Assembly (NCBI GenBank): GCA_023630585.1
Contig: CM042565.1
Span: forward strand, 8,501,013 to 8,565,012
From: Cranoglanis bouderius
Taxonomy: Eukaryota > Chordata > Actinopteri > Siluriformes > Cranoglanididae
Length of the DNA: 64,000 bases
Reading direction: 5' to 3'
The notes beneath the pieces were generated by a model. That model had not been told where the DNA came from and ran no database searches. It saw only the letters and a program-made list of their open reading frames with translations. A program made the position numbers and the translations under genes. This document shows positions 36,701-49,062 of this stretch, in pieces (the stretch's first letter is position 1; each line of letters begins with the position of its first letter).

Positions 36701-36941
36701 CACCAGCTTGGCTTCTGTTAGGATGGACAGTGATGTTAGTAATTGTGGAATTTATTACTTTTTCAAAGACTTTACAGAAGAAAAGAAAATAGGGTTTAAA
36801 ATAACATTTTAAGGCTAATTTAAATGTTTATCAGTATTGTATTGGATATTATGAATAATGGCAGTGGCTGTTCCTGCATTGCAGCCTGATTTGCTTGATG
36901 TCCTTCTAGCCTACATCTTGAAATAAGTAAATGTGAACAAC

Positions 36942-36972
<31 letters not shown>

Positions 36973-39900
36973 ATATCTATCACACACAGACATACCTTAA
37001 GGTATCATATTTAATCATTTAGTAAATATATACTCACTGGCCGCTTTAATAGGAACACTTGCACACCTGCTCATTTATCCAATCAGCCAATCATGTGCCA
37101 GCAGTGCTGTGCATAAAATCATGCAGATACAGGTCAGAGGGCTTCAGTTAATGTTCATATCAAATATTAGAATAGGGAAACATATGATCTCAGTGACTTT
37201 GACTGTGGTAGGGTTGTTGGTGCCAGATGGGCTGGTTTAAGTATTTCAGAAACTGCTGATCTCCTGGGATTTTCACATACAACAGTCTGTAGAGTTTATA
37301 CAGAATGGTGAGGTAAAACAAACAAACAAACAAAAAAAACATCCAGTTAGTGCCAAAAACCCCTTGTTGATGAAAGAGGTCTGACTAGTTTGGTTTGAGC
37401 TGATAGCAACTCAAATAACCACTCTTTACAATTGTGCTGAGCAGAAAAGCATCTCAGAATGCACAGCATGCTAAACCTTGAGCCGGATGAGCTACAACAG
37501 CAAAAGACCACATCAGGTTCCACTCCTGTTAGCTCTTGACCGGTATCAGCATGATTTTATGCATTGCACTGTTGCCACCTGATTGCGTCTTTGGATAATT
37601 GCATGAATGAGCAAGTGTACAGGTGTTTCTATTAAAATGGCAAGTGAGTGTATATCACCTTGTATATTTATAAGTAGGTTTGATGGATCTGCAATAAACT
37701 ATACAACAAAATACTGCGTTTACTTAAAATGTCCCTCTGCACTTCACCCAGGAGCAAGATGTTAACAGTGATGAAGAGTGGCAGCGGTTGGCTAAAGTGA
37801 CAGATCACATGTCTGTGCCTATGGATCCCCACATCCATCAGAAAGTGAAGAACAAGCTCTTCAGTTGCAAGGAGCAGGCAAACTGAAATTACTCTTTGTA
37901 TTTCAATTAAATGAGAGTCTTGTTGGTTAAGCTTAATTATCATCAAGGGCTTTGCTGTAAATACTGTGCTATAGTTGTAGTTGCCTCAAGCCAAAAGGAA
38001 TGTGTAGTAATTGGCAAAAGAAAAACCCACACATTGTTAAATGTATTATGGAGTAAACTGAACACCTCTTTCTTTGTACAGCTCCTTCATGGGAAGTTGG
38101 AAGAGCCTTCCACTATACTTCAGCTCCTAAATATTCTCAGTAACATTATGCTGACCACTGACCCTGCTGATGCCAGGAGAATTGGCGAGGAGATGGACGT
38201 GCTTCACATTTTATTTAGTATGATTGAGGTGATGCTTAGCAGTCCTGAAGTAATGAAGGTAACAGAACACATTATAGCTGTCTTGTTTAAAAAACACAGC
38301 ACTTAAATGAGATATGTATATGAATACATACATGCACGTTAATTATGTTTTTGTGAGGCATTTCCTTTGACATAGGTTTTACTGTAGTTAAATAATGGTA
38401 TGCCTGTACCTAATCCTAACTTTATTCTTAGTAACTAAAAATTTGGTTCTTTTAGCTTTTCTTAAATAAGAGGTGCAATTTTTTTGTATTAAAAATGTTC
38501 ATTATACAGAAAATCATTCCACTCTTACTTCTGCGTTGTCTCATAAAGGTGTTTACAGAAAAAAAAATACATGAGAGAAATAAAGTTATGAATTGCAGTA
38601 TAATGATTATTATTCATCATCATTCAGAATAATGGTTTGCATTACAAATCATGCATGAAACATTTACCACAATAAAAGTTTTTTTTAAAAATCATCTTTG
38701 AAGGACCATTTAAAAAAAAAAAATAAAAAAATAATAATAATTTCACTTCGGACATGAAGGTTTTTTTTAAGTTCTCCTAAAGAACTGATAAATAAGTAAA
38801 TCCATCAACTATTTTTTTCTGACCAGATTATAGAACAATTATTATTCATCCAGGATTTGGGTTTTATTTACAGTTTTCTTGGCATTAATGATGTTAATGA
38901 GTAGATTTACATTTATCATTGGTTTACCACTTTCTACAAAAAGGGGCTGATGTAATTAAGTCACTGGTTAACACTGATAAATATTGTTATGATTTCTATA
39001 TTAATAATATTACTATTGAGTAATGAGACTGATTGCTCATAATTTGGTGTGACTGCAGAAGCCATGGAGCGAGGGGGTGCTGGGAGAGCTGACGGCTGTG
39101 CTTTTGCCGATTTGGGAGAACCAGCCTGACTGGCAAATGAAGGAGAAGAGGTCTGATTTTACCTACCCTCCCTAATTACTTTCTCCTTCTGCTTCGATAT
39201 TTTAAGTGATTATTAGTACAATAAATATAATTTTAAGGTTTTTTTTTTTTAAACCATCCACTGATGTACAGGAATAATGCCAAAAATATATTGCTGTAAA
39301 AAAAAGAACACTGCTAAAATTTTTACAGAGCCATTTTTATGTGCACAGATGGCTATGAGTAATTAGATTAACTTGTTAATTTGTTATCTTATAAATAATT
39401 ACTTCTCTCACTAGAGCTAAGGATTTGTGCCAGCTGTTGATATCATTATTTCTAAATTCAGACCCAAAGGCTCTGGCCGTAAGTCCCTGTCTTGCACAAC
39501 ATTTTCACCGTTTTTCATTACTGATACCGATATCTGATTAATAATTAACCAACAATATTATGGATCGGTGCTTTTCTGGGTTTTTATCTCATCCAGCCAC
39601 AAGCAGCTGCAGTCTTGAGTCTGTTTGTTCACTACGGGGTGTGTGTTACCATCCACATGGACAGACTTACGGCTCTTCTGGAGAATGTACTGTCAGGACC
39701 AGAGGAGGTACAGGCATGAATTTCTACCATAGTGTTAAAGGTCATGCTTATTTATGCTGCGATATTTGTATAAATCCTGGGAGTCATGATGTGTTTGTTT
39801 TCTTTCTCTTAGCCTCATTACCCTTTACCTCCTGGCTGGGGCATGTGCGACGGTGTCCTGGCATTAATTCTTTATTTTCTCTCTGAGGTAATTTCACCCA

Positions 39901-40643
39901 GAATATTTTGAGCAATTTCATCATGTAATTATTATAATAGTAAAAACTGTTGAAATTGTACATTATAATAAACGGATTTTCCCCTCGATTGCAGAGTGAA
40001 AGCAGCGTTCTGTACGATTTTCTGAACTCTGAGGTTTGGTGTCACTTGTGGACAAAAGTTGGCACTATTCTAGAAAGCACAGCATCCAAACCTGATTTTC
40101 TTTCAGTTGATGGTAAAATGTAAAAACATTTATTTCAGAATAGAAAAATGATCAGTACTATATATCATGAACTGCATTTTAATTCAAGTCAGTTATTTTT
40201 GCTCCTCCTAGGTTTCTCTGTCCTTTTATCTATTGCTCTGTTTGCTTTCTCCAATGAGCCTTATGACTGCCTTTGCCTGTTTTTTGATGACGACAAAAAA
40301 CTTATTCACACCCTCACTCATCTATTGACTACCAATAGGTCAGTTGACCTCCAGACTTTTTACTTTTCCTGGTAGGATTAACTTAATTTTAGACGTTAAT
40401 TGTGACCCGCCTCTGTGCTCTCATTCTTAGCAGCTCAGCACCACTTAAAAGGGGTCCCCTGTGGGGTGGCTCTGATATGAATAGTCTAGCCGTGATGAGC
40501 TGCCAGTTACTGTGCCTTCCGTTTGCTGTGGAGCTGCCCCAGGAGAAAATGGCGGCGATTCTCCACTCGTATCAAAGCCTGAATATAGTGGAAGGCTTAG
40601 TTCAGGCAAGTAAATACACCATTTTACAGCAAGAGTTTGTAAG

Positions 40644-40719
<76 letters not shown>

Positions 40720-42709
40720 TGAATAGAATTCCTTTAAATGTTTCTACCTGTATGTGTTTTTCCAGGTGATTCAACTCCAATCCCCTGCTCTTTTAGAGCT
40801 TCCACTTTGTCTGTTGCTCCGTCTTTGCCTGTCCTCCCCTAAGTATGCTGTTCCAAGCTTCATAACAGCAGCCCAGGACTGTGGGTTTCTTCCTCAGAGT
40901 GCACCATCAGACCAAACCCTAGATAACCTTAACCAGTCTGGGAGTGCAGCAGAACAGCCAAGACCTATTGGTACCCCACATAAAAACCAGTTACAAATGG
41001 GCAGAATTGATGGGGATCACCCTAAGAGAATCACAGACATAATAAGAGGGAGTATAAATAAAAGTAGGGACACGAGGGATCCTTCTAACGTGCACTCCCA
41101 GCTATTGAAAAACAAGTCTGGGAAGGTGAAGGAAAGAGGCTTTCATTCAAAGCTCAAGCAAGATCTAAAAATTCTCACCACAGAACACCTTCATGATAGT
41201 ATAGAGCAACACAGTGATGGTGTGGAGGAGCTTCTAGACAGCTTGGAGTTTCACAAAGGTTTCTCAGACCATCTCAGACATCTCACAGCACGGCACAAGA
41301 GCACCATGAGCTGGTTTATTGACAGTTTAGAGCAGCCTAAGAACTGCATGGGTCACACTACTGTAATTAAGGGTTGTCCTAAAGCATCAGAGGTCAAAGG
41401 TCAGTCTCCTCAGCCTGAATTTAGGACAGCAAGTTCTCTCTTGTCCATGCTGCTGCAAACCGAATCCCTGTTTGGGTGTGCAGTGCAGCTTCTGACTCTG
41501 CTCTGTCAGACTTGCACACCTGGCTCGGCCCTCTCTGCCGTGCCTCTGGACCCGGTCGTGCTCCGAGCTGCCCTACGCCACCATGATGACGGGGTCCGAG
41601 CAGCTGGCTGCAATCTCTTGACTTGCCTAGAGCCAGATTTGGGACAGGCGTCTCCTAGATCAAATGGAGGACCAAACTGGACCATTGAACCAGCAGTGTT
41701 CAAAGACTTGGTAAGCCGCTTGTCTGATTCTGCACCTTCTGTACGCAGGAGTGCCTGTAAGGCTGCGGTAAAGTGGCTAGGCATGATGAGAAAGACTGAA
41801 GTCACATCAAAGAGAGACCAGCATTTACAGGAAGGGACTGAGTGCAGGAGGAGAACCGTCAGTGCTCCAGCAGTAACAGGCAGAGGAAGAATGAGGGTAA
41901 GGGTTGAGGGTATCAGACAACGGATAAAGGATGACTCTGGCTCTCCTTTAAGCTCTATAGGTACTTATATAGAGGCGGAGGAGTGGCTCAAAGTTGCCAT
42001 GGGAGCAGCATCTCCTGCGGTTTCTCTCCTCTCAGATTCTGATGCCGTCATTCGACGACAAGGCTGCATCATCCTAGGGAGCATGGCTGCCATTACAGGA
42101 GGTGAAAGAGCGCTGATGAGCGCGGATGCTCCCCATCAACTCCTGCGCCTTGCCCGCGCCGACTCCCATCATGCAGTGCGGCGGCAAGCCTTGTCCGCCC
42201 TGTGTGCGTTTAGTCAACAGGACGCACTGCAGCAGGTGAGAGGTGTGGGTTTTTTTCATGCTTGTATTGCATAATTATTACCCAAAAAAGTAATGGTAAT
42301 TTAATACATTTTTATGTTTTAGCCTTATTATGGGGCAAATATCCAGCACCATAATTTAATGTGCAGAAGCAATAAAATGCACAACACTATTGCGCTATGA
42401 TCAGTGCAGCCCCATAACAATTACACTTACCCCCAGAACGCTTTAACGAAACGAACAGTGTGCAGACACATTTGAGAAACATTGCATCATTTTGACAATT
42501 GTGCTGAGGGACTTGGAGAACAACAAGTGAAAACTCCTTACCAGCATGTCTTACTCTCGTATTCTAACTGCTTTCTCCACAAGGCTCTGAAGTCCATTGA
42601 AGCTGAGCTTAAACTCCACCACATATCCCAGAGTTCTTCACTTCAGAGCAATTACAGATGGATGGGTCAAGCAGAGATGAAACATAATGTAGACTCCACT
42701 CCGGGGTAA
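31666..42709 (+). CDS. stk36: STK36 (Fused) serine/threonine kinase, Hedgehog/cilia
   Basis: Twenty exons join in phase: 31666-31752, 31852-31992, 32437-32514, 33411-33541, 33847-34096, 34883-34976, 35123-35280, 36217-36389, 36593-36734, 37752-37877, 38082-38258, 39059-39150, 39415-39478, 39597-39707, 39813-39887, 39995-40112, 40212-40338, 40431-40605, 40766-42235 and 42584-42709, about 1304 residues (human about 1315). The kinase domain (residues 2 to about 255) has GEGSFGRVYKG (12-22), VALK (K34), HRDMKPQN (D126) and DFG (D144), all intact, and YMSPEL. The long C-terminal part is helical and repeat-like (HEAT/ARM-like). Human STK36 supports GLI signalling and motile-cilia central-pair assembly. 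Introns after 37877 and 40605 begin with GC. The final exon and stop are the least certain part (acceptor acaag). Confidence 0.92.
34376..34525 (-). repeat. Interspersed repeat of the 12141 family, in stk36 intron 5
   Basis: It reads in reverse orientation: gccctgtgatggactggcat, ccagggtgtattctcacc, cctgatcaggataaagc, ending in a (gaat)n tail at 34490-34525. The tail corresponds to the (ttca)n head of the plus-strand copies. Confidence 0.7.
37031..37652 (+). mobile_element. Internally deleted Tc1-like element in stk36 intron 9
   Basis: Ends tactcactggccgcttta and its inverse (aaatggcaagtgagtgta) flank about 620 bases. The left 450 bases carry the 5' part of the same family as 1611-2698, including the gagtatttcagaaact-like and cttgagccggatgagc blocks. 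The right end follows directly after a large deletion near 37535. TA borders are present. It has no coding potential and lies wholly inside the intron. Confidence 0.8.
40650..40718. repeat. (TA)n microsatellite just inside a GC-AG intron of stk36
   Basis: About 27 TA units flanked by GTGT runs begin some 45 bases after the GC donor at 40606 and end about 50 bases before the acceptor at 40765. Confidence 0.9.
40766..42235 (+). CDS. stk36: Giant stk36 exon 19 (490 codons)
   Basis: A single 1470-bp exon codes for residues of about 773-1262. Its start (VIQLQSPALLELPLCLLLRL) and end (VRRQALSALCAFSQQDALQQ) resemble the C-terminal helical repeats of STK36. Between about 40890 and 41400 the product is hydrophilic, rich in K, S, H and Q (NKSGKVKERGFHSKLK, HKSTMSWFIDSLEQPK). 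I cannot match this part to the human protein. It is in frame and has no stop codons over 1.47 kb, so it is coding rather than retained intron. Confidence 0.8.
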
Positions 42710-43202
42710 AAAAAAGTAATGCAATTACTATAATAAATGTTTAATTATTAACGTCATTGAGTTTTCTCTGGCACTGAGAGTGCCAGGGCCGATGTCATTC
42801 CCAATTACATTAATGTCAGTTATTGTTCCTGTACAGTTTTTTGTTTGTTTATTTGTTTTGTAAGGGGAGGCCGGTGGGGTTGGTCTTGGACATAGATTAA
42901 GCCTGTAATGTAAGCAATCCCAATGACAATGTGATTTAGACTGAGACTAGCCTTAAGCCGTGTGTGCAGAGCCTACTTGTAATATACAAATGATCAGTAT
43001 TGTACAATTCTGTAGAATGCTACTCATGATTAGTGAACACTAAGGATGTTATTTGGACATTATTTGGAAACCTGCCTGTCCAAACAGATTTGTCAGGATA
43101 CACTCTAATTTTCATTTGTATTTTGATGACATTGCAATCATTTCTATAGACGTTTTGTAAATTGCAGCTGTCCCAGAAGATTTTGTAACGTCATGAACAC
43201 TA

Positions 43203-43208
43203 AATAAA
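43203..43208 (+). terminator. Poly(A) signal candidate for stk36
   Basis: aataaa about 490 bases after the modelled stop codon. An earlier aataaa at 42732 is only 23 bases beyond the stop. Confidence 0.35.
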
Positions 43209-43209
43209 T

Positions 43210-44087
43210 TATTTGAAAAGGAAATTCATTTTGGATATTAAACATGAACAGCAGAAGATATAGGATTATATTTTTGGAATATATTTCTCTTTCTTTCTTT
43301 CTTTATTTATTTATTTGTTAAAGTATGCGTTCTCGCTTACGATAAAAATAATTAATTTAAAAGCATGAGTCTGAGTTCTTAAAGATCTTTTTTTAATTTC
43401 TCATATCACTTCCTGGAATTGGCTACTACTAGCCTATATAATTACGAGCGTGTAAAAATTATAATGGTTAAATGTTTTGTTCAGTTTAAAATGATTTAAT
43501 AAGCTATAAAATGTCGGTATGGTATTGTGTGTGTGTGCGGTAAAGCCTGTAGTCTTTTTAGCCGTATTTACTGAAAAGAGACACGTGTCGCTTTCTGGTG
43601 TTTTCCTTTAGAAACTGAGGTGATCTGTTTACTCTGTTGTTTCTGGACAGGATTCAAGTGATTTAATAATACTAATTAATCTTACCCAAAAACGTAAAAT
43701 AAAACTGATTCCGGTCGGTGTAGCCTAATTGTAGTCATTTGGTTCCTGCCGGTCACAAACAGATGTGTAGGCTGGATATAGTGTAATTTTGCCAATACAA
43801 CGATTTCTAAAAATGACTATAAAATGTGAGGTTTGTCAAATATTCAATTTTTTTTAATTTTTTTTTTTTATAGGGGAATTATATACGCTCGGGAACGTGG
43901 TCATATTAATTAACGCTGCAGCCGCTTTGGAGCAGCTCTCCAGTCAGTTTTATTCACCTCAGTGTTTTTCTTTTTTTCCCTACAAGTCATTTATTTAGGT
44001 TGATATTAAAATGAAAATATGAACTATTTCCACACTGCCTATTTTAAGAGCGGAGGAAGGAACATTTTTGCCGGCGTGCTATTTCAG

Positions 44088-44119
<32 letters not shown>

Positions 44120-46300
44120 TTATAGAGAGAGAAACCCGATGAAGCGGTTAGAAGATGAAGGATGCCGGTGCAGTAAGCAGGCTATAACGAACTACTCAAA
44201 CTGTCAGTAAAAAAAAAAGCATGTCCACAGTCTGTTAGGATAAACAGCAAGCCTCTCGTTCTCTGTACTGGCGTACAGCCTAATTAGGATTTAGATTGAT
44301 CATAAACCTGGAAACTAACGGTCTGACAGGGGTTTATAAATATTTTCGTTTGTATGTGCCTGTGGGTTTAAAAGCTGCTTCACAAATTAGACGCAAAAAT
44401 ATGTAAATATCCCTGACTGGAAATCGGAAGTATTTAGTGCTAAATGGTAATAAATCCTTGGCAAATTTGGTATTAGATGATTGATTTTTCCTTTAAACAT
44501 TTTTTTTAAACAAACAAACCAAAAAAAAAACCCGCCTCCGCTTATTTTCCTCGAAGACAGCCAAACTGTAGCTATAAAATTTCTTCTTAAAAAAACAAAC
44601 AAACAAACAAACAAAAAAAAAAAACTAATTAGCCTATACTGAATGCTAACCTTACCTCTTGTCAAATTTCCACTTTAATCACTGGTTCATCTGGCAATTA
44701 TTTTAAAATAATAGTCATAAATTTTGTATGAATCCTTGTTCTTGTTTCTTTTTTGTATTTTACTATAATCTTTAGTTCAGCAGTATGAGGTTTTAGACAT
44801 AGCGCTTGTCCCCCTCCACCCAAAAAAAAAAAAAAAAAAACCAACAAAACACCGAGTTTCCCAATCTGTTCGTGAAGTGATCAGCTTCGAGATGCATTAC
44901 TGCTTACACAAATCACTTTATTGGAATCAAAGGAATGACAAGAAAACACAAAGCAATCAACTGGAGGAAAAAAAATGACGCATCGAAATGTCTGGTCTTG
45001 GTCTTTCAGCTGGTGTGAACGTGTGTAAAACAACGTGGCTCAGCCGCGTAGCTCATGAGTTCCAACATTTATCAGCTAAACAAGATGACACACCACAGTC
45101 TGCTCATTTCTCAGAAACATGATTGTATACCGCCAAGAGGAAAGCAGATTTAAATTCGATAAGGCGCTTAGCTCTCTCAATATCTGTGCTAGGCTACGTA
45201 TTCAGAAGGCTTAAGAAAATAAAGGTATTGCTAGTTTTTAAGGTACACATGAAGCTTCAATTAAACGTTTTATGTGTAAACTAAAAATATTAAGAAAAAA
45301 AAAAAAAAAACCTAATTGCGTCTGGATGTTTTATTCCATATGTGCGCACATCAAATAAAAAATATCAAATATCACCAGACTGCTTAGCTGGATACATAAA
45401 TTTAATAGTATATAGACTGTAAAAAATTAAACCCCTAAATTCATGTTCATTGTACGCAACTGTATTTGCAATTAATATTAGATTACATTAATTAAAATGT
45501 TGAATAAATATTGCTACGAAGGACAGAAATTTGAGCTAAAGCTAAATAAAAGTTTTAAAGCCATCTCAAGCATTCTAGTGGAAATATAAAAAAGCTGTTG
45601 AGCTATAAAGATTTTTTTTTTTGTGCTACCCACTAGGACACCATTTGAAATCAGATCAAACAAGCCTTATAAAATCACAAACCCTGATTGTTTTCGCAAT
45701 TACAGCAGAGACATTGGGCCAAACAGTAGTTTGTGAACTCAAAAATGCCACTCGTTCTATGAAATGACTAAGCAAAGAGGATATATAACAGGTCTTTAGC
45801 AAGAGAGATATGCTGTAATGTTTAACATCCCGTTCAAACCAAAAGAAAGAACAAAGGCATTGAAAAGCCATGAAATCTTAGGCATGCAAGACTAAAACAT
45901 TATGAACTCGACACACATAACATTAGGCAGTGCCATTATCTTCAGCATCAAGTTACAAACTGACATACTTCCTTGACTTTGGACATAGATAGCATACCTG
46001 AGCTGCAGGACCAACCTATACTGGGGATGTAATGGAAAAAAAAAAAATTCAGGCTTGTTATTCCTGAGGGAATATTCATTTTCAAGAGTAATTCCCCTGA
46101 AAGTCAATCAGTTTGGAAAAACATTGCTTACTGATATTAGTGCTTATTCATTTTTGATGGAAGAATTATGCTATTGCCAAGTGCTACAAACTTTGAAACT
46201 GTTTATAAATAATTTTAACAAAAAAAATTAAAATTCTCTGCATTCTAAAAAATTAAAATTGGTGCAGGTCATGAGAAGTTATAGCATTGTGTAAACTAAA
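43210..46300. other. Gene-free AT-rich stretch between convergent stk36 and atf5
   Basis: The two genes converge here. Homopolymer A and T tracts (43858-43870, 44521-44530, 44821-44840, 45294-45310) and a short (GT)n at 44094-44120 are seen. No open frame has recognisable content. Part may be alternative 3' UTR. Confidence 0.5.
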
Positions 46301-46450
46301 AACAATGTGCTTTATTTGATTGTGTGTTCAGTGTTAACATCAATTCCGAAAAGGACATGAAAATAGGACCCGTTTTATCTATTCTTGGAAAAAAGCAGGC
46401 CCACACAAAAGCCAACTGTCATTTAACCCATGACAGAATCACAGTGCATA

Positions 46451-46456
46451 TTTATT
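46451..46456 (-). terminator. Poly(A) signal candidate for atf5
   Basis: tttatt on the plus strand (AATAAA on the minus strand), about 260 bases after the atf5 stop. A second copy stands at 46311-46316. Confidence 0.45.
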
Positions 46457-46716
46457 TGACTTTGAGCTGGAATTGAAAAAAGTGGAAGTTTGTGCTGCAG
46501 CTGTTGATGGACTTGTCAGTTTGTAACGAAAAGTAAATTATTGGTTAACATAACGTGCAAGAGTACACCCTCCCGCTCCTATCCAAAAACAAGAGGAAAA
46601 AAAAAAAAAAAGACATTCGATCAGAAATCATTCCAACTTAAATTCCAATCCATATTTAGAGCACTATCAATTCTACTTGCAGGACAATCATCAATTGTCA
46701 GGCTACCAAGTTCAGC

Positions 46717-48958
46717 TCAGGCGCTGGCCTCTTGTTTTAGGCGTTGACTGCGGGCCTTGTACACCTCGATCAGAAGGTCTTTCACGTACTGGATCTCACG
46801 CTCCACCGATTCGGCCTTGTCCCGAAGTTCTCGGTTTCTTCCTTCCAGACCATGAAGCTGCTCCTCCAATGAGTCCAGCTCTGCTCTCTTCCTCTGCCGA
46901 TACCTGTTGAAGAAAGTCAAATGTTAAAAATATTGACAATCGCTGATGAATTATGCTCGGTTTTATTTTGAAATTTAGCTACGAAATGTGTCCTACACGC
47001 CCGGCTATACAAAAGCTTTTTGGCCTGTGGAGTCACCGATGTCCAAGAATTTGATAAAGAAGTCTTTTTTTGACGACTTTATTATATGCTTTAGACTTTA
47101 CGATAACTATACAATAATCTGAACAAGTAGAATTTTAAAAACCAAGGTAATAAAACAAGACCTACCAGATATACCTGGTCATTAATCTAGCACACAATCC
47201 TATGATTTTATGGTACTGCTTGCTGGTGGGAAAAGCTATACCTGTGAGCTGCAGTCTTGTTCTGATCTCTCTTCTTCTGTTTACGTTCTCCTTGATTATT
47301 TTCCATTAGGGAGACATCCAGGTCTGGTTTTACAATGCAGGGCTCTTCCTTCAGTGCACAGACACCTCTGGGGCAGTGAGCACCCATTTCGTGTCCATGT
47401 CTGTCTCCACTCAAGCAGTCAGGGCCTTGACCTTCCAGAAAGCTGCAGTGATAGTCGCCATGTTGACGATGCATCTCAACACCTTCTGCTTTTACTGGCT
47501 CATTGATGGACCCTAGGAAGTTGTGGTAGGCCTCATCATGGGGTCTTCCTTGAAGATAGCACCCTTCATTGGATTCAGTCTTCCAGGGTATGTTAGCCTT
47601 GACCACATCACCAATGGATGTTTTGCCTTCGCTCATCATCTCCATCTCTCCACTTCCATCCATTCCATTCATGTTGACTTCTCTAACACCATACATCATC
47701 ATCTCTTCTTTTTTGTGTGGGACTTGAATGGGCCCGCCAAAGCCATAGCTGCTGCTAACAACTTTGCTTATACCGATAGCTTCATCTGAGTAGCGGCAGT
47801 TCTTTTCTTCTTTGGGTAAAATGGCGCATCTTCGGATCTCCACCGCACTACCCAAGCAGTACCCTTTGCCCACCACCCGTTCATCCTCCACACAGCTGTA
47901 GCTACCATTATGCGCAACAGCTGAGTTACCTGAGGTATTTCCTTTGGAACTCCAGATGCCGTTCTCATAGCCTTCACTCACTTTCACCCCATCAGAAACT
48001 CTCTTGCGGCTACAAACGTTGGCATTGGGACGGCTGCAACCGTAAGGGGTGTGTCTAGGCATCTTTGATCGGCCAATGGGACCCCCACAAAAGCTCAGCA
48101 GGTCTAGTTCCCCAGTTGCTAGGGTAACAAGTAGGGGGCTAGATTCTGATTGGCTAGAAGCAGAATATGATGCATAGGGCAACTGGTAGTATGATGGGTG
48201 GCCCACTGGTGGTGGCCCTTTGTCGCATTTGCCCAGTTTGGAGACTTTCTCTGGGAGCGGGTCAGACAGGAAGTAATCCTCCAGCTGAGCAAGCTCTTCC
48301 TGCAGCAGAGATGTCATGACCTCCAAATCAGAGGGCACCTGGATGTCATGCTGGAGGGGCGAAGGGGGAAGGGATGCATTGGGGGAGGGAGAGGAGTGAG
48401 GGGTTGGGAGGTATGAGGAGAAATCCACTTCTTCCGTCATCCAGTCACTGAGACCATCACCTATTGGGAAAGTGAAAATAATCAAAACCTGTAAATCCAA
48501 TGCATTATTTACAAGAAAATTAGTATTACAGGATTAATTTACAAGAAAAAAATACAGTATCATGTGTGCTATATAATGTTTCTTATTTCTGGATTTTGTT
48601 AAAAATGATACCGCATGATCGATATAGTTCATAAATACAAAGCATTAAAATCGATAGCATTATTTTATCTCAAAACAGTTCAAATGCACACCACAAATAT
48701 TATAAAACAGACACACATTGGTAGTTTTACTCACTGTTCAAGGAGGAGAAAATGTGCTGCAGTGCGGTGCCCACCTGAAACTGGGAAAATAAAAAACTGT
48801 ACTCACTGCAACTCACCAATTAAGTGCTGACTCTCCTCTAGCCCCTCCCCTCTGCGCCTCTCCAATTGGCTGTGGTTAGCCTGTGGGTGAGAGAGAGCGA
48901 GGGGGTCTGCCGGGCATCCAAGTAGAGCCTTCCATATGGGCGCTGACATTGCCATCAT
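46717..48958 (-). CDS. atf5: ATF5 bZIP transcription factor
   Basis: Three coding exons, read on the minus strand, are 48958-48817, 48460-47242 and 46903-46717. They join in phase to 515 residues, longer than human ATF5 (282). The product starts MMAMSAPIWKALLGCPADPL. It has the family block DGLSDWMTEEVDF and an acidic segment (LLQEELAQLEDYFLSDPLP). It ends with the bZIP: basic region KQKKRDQNKTAAHRYRQRKR, whose HRY is split by intron 2, then a leucine zipper and the ATF5-type end ESVEREIQYVKDLLIEVYKARSQR. ATF5 acts in the integrated and mitochondrial stress responses. The extra length is in the central part (about 47300-48100), which I do not recognise. It could be either of the teleost atf5 paralogues. 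Confidence 0.93.
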
Positions 48959-49062
48959 TCTGTCCGATGATTCTACAATTCAACTGTCCGAGCTTGTAGT
49001 GCACGAAAGTGTCGTTAGTGAGTTGAGCCACAGAAAACAGGGCTGGGTACGCATTATGAAAC
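48817..49062 (-). other. atf5: atf5 exon 2: end of 5' leader and start of coding region
   Basis: The acceptor tttttttag precedes 49062 and the donor ATTG|gtgagt follows 48817. The exon holds the last 187 bases of uORF2 and the first 142 coding bases, which overlap out of frame. A further short frame (24 codons, 48980-49054) lies inside uORF2 in another phase and ends 21 bases before the coding ATG. Confidence 0.8.

Noticed and set aside
40610..40615. GTAAAT as the donor of stk36 exon 18
   Set aside because: It would add four bases and shift exon 19 out of frame; the GCAAGT at 40606 keeps the frame.
42236..42274. Read-through of stk36 exon 19 to the stop at 42274
   Set aside because: A good GTGAGA donor stands at 42236 and a further in-phase exon is available at 42584; the read-through tail has no family resemblance. 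The end of the gene remains uncertain.
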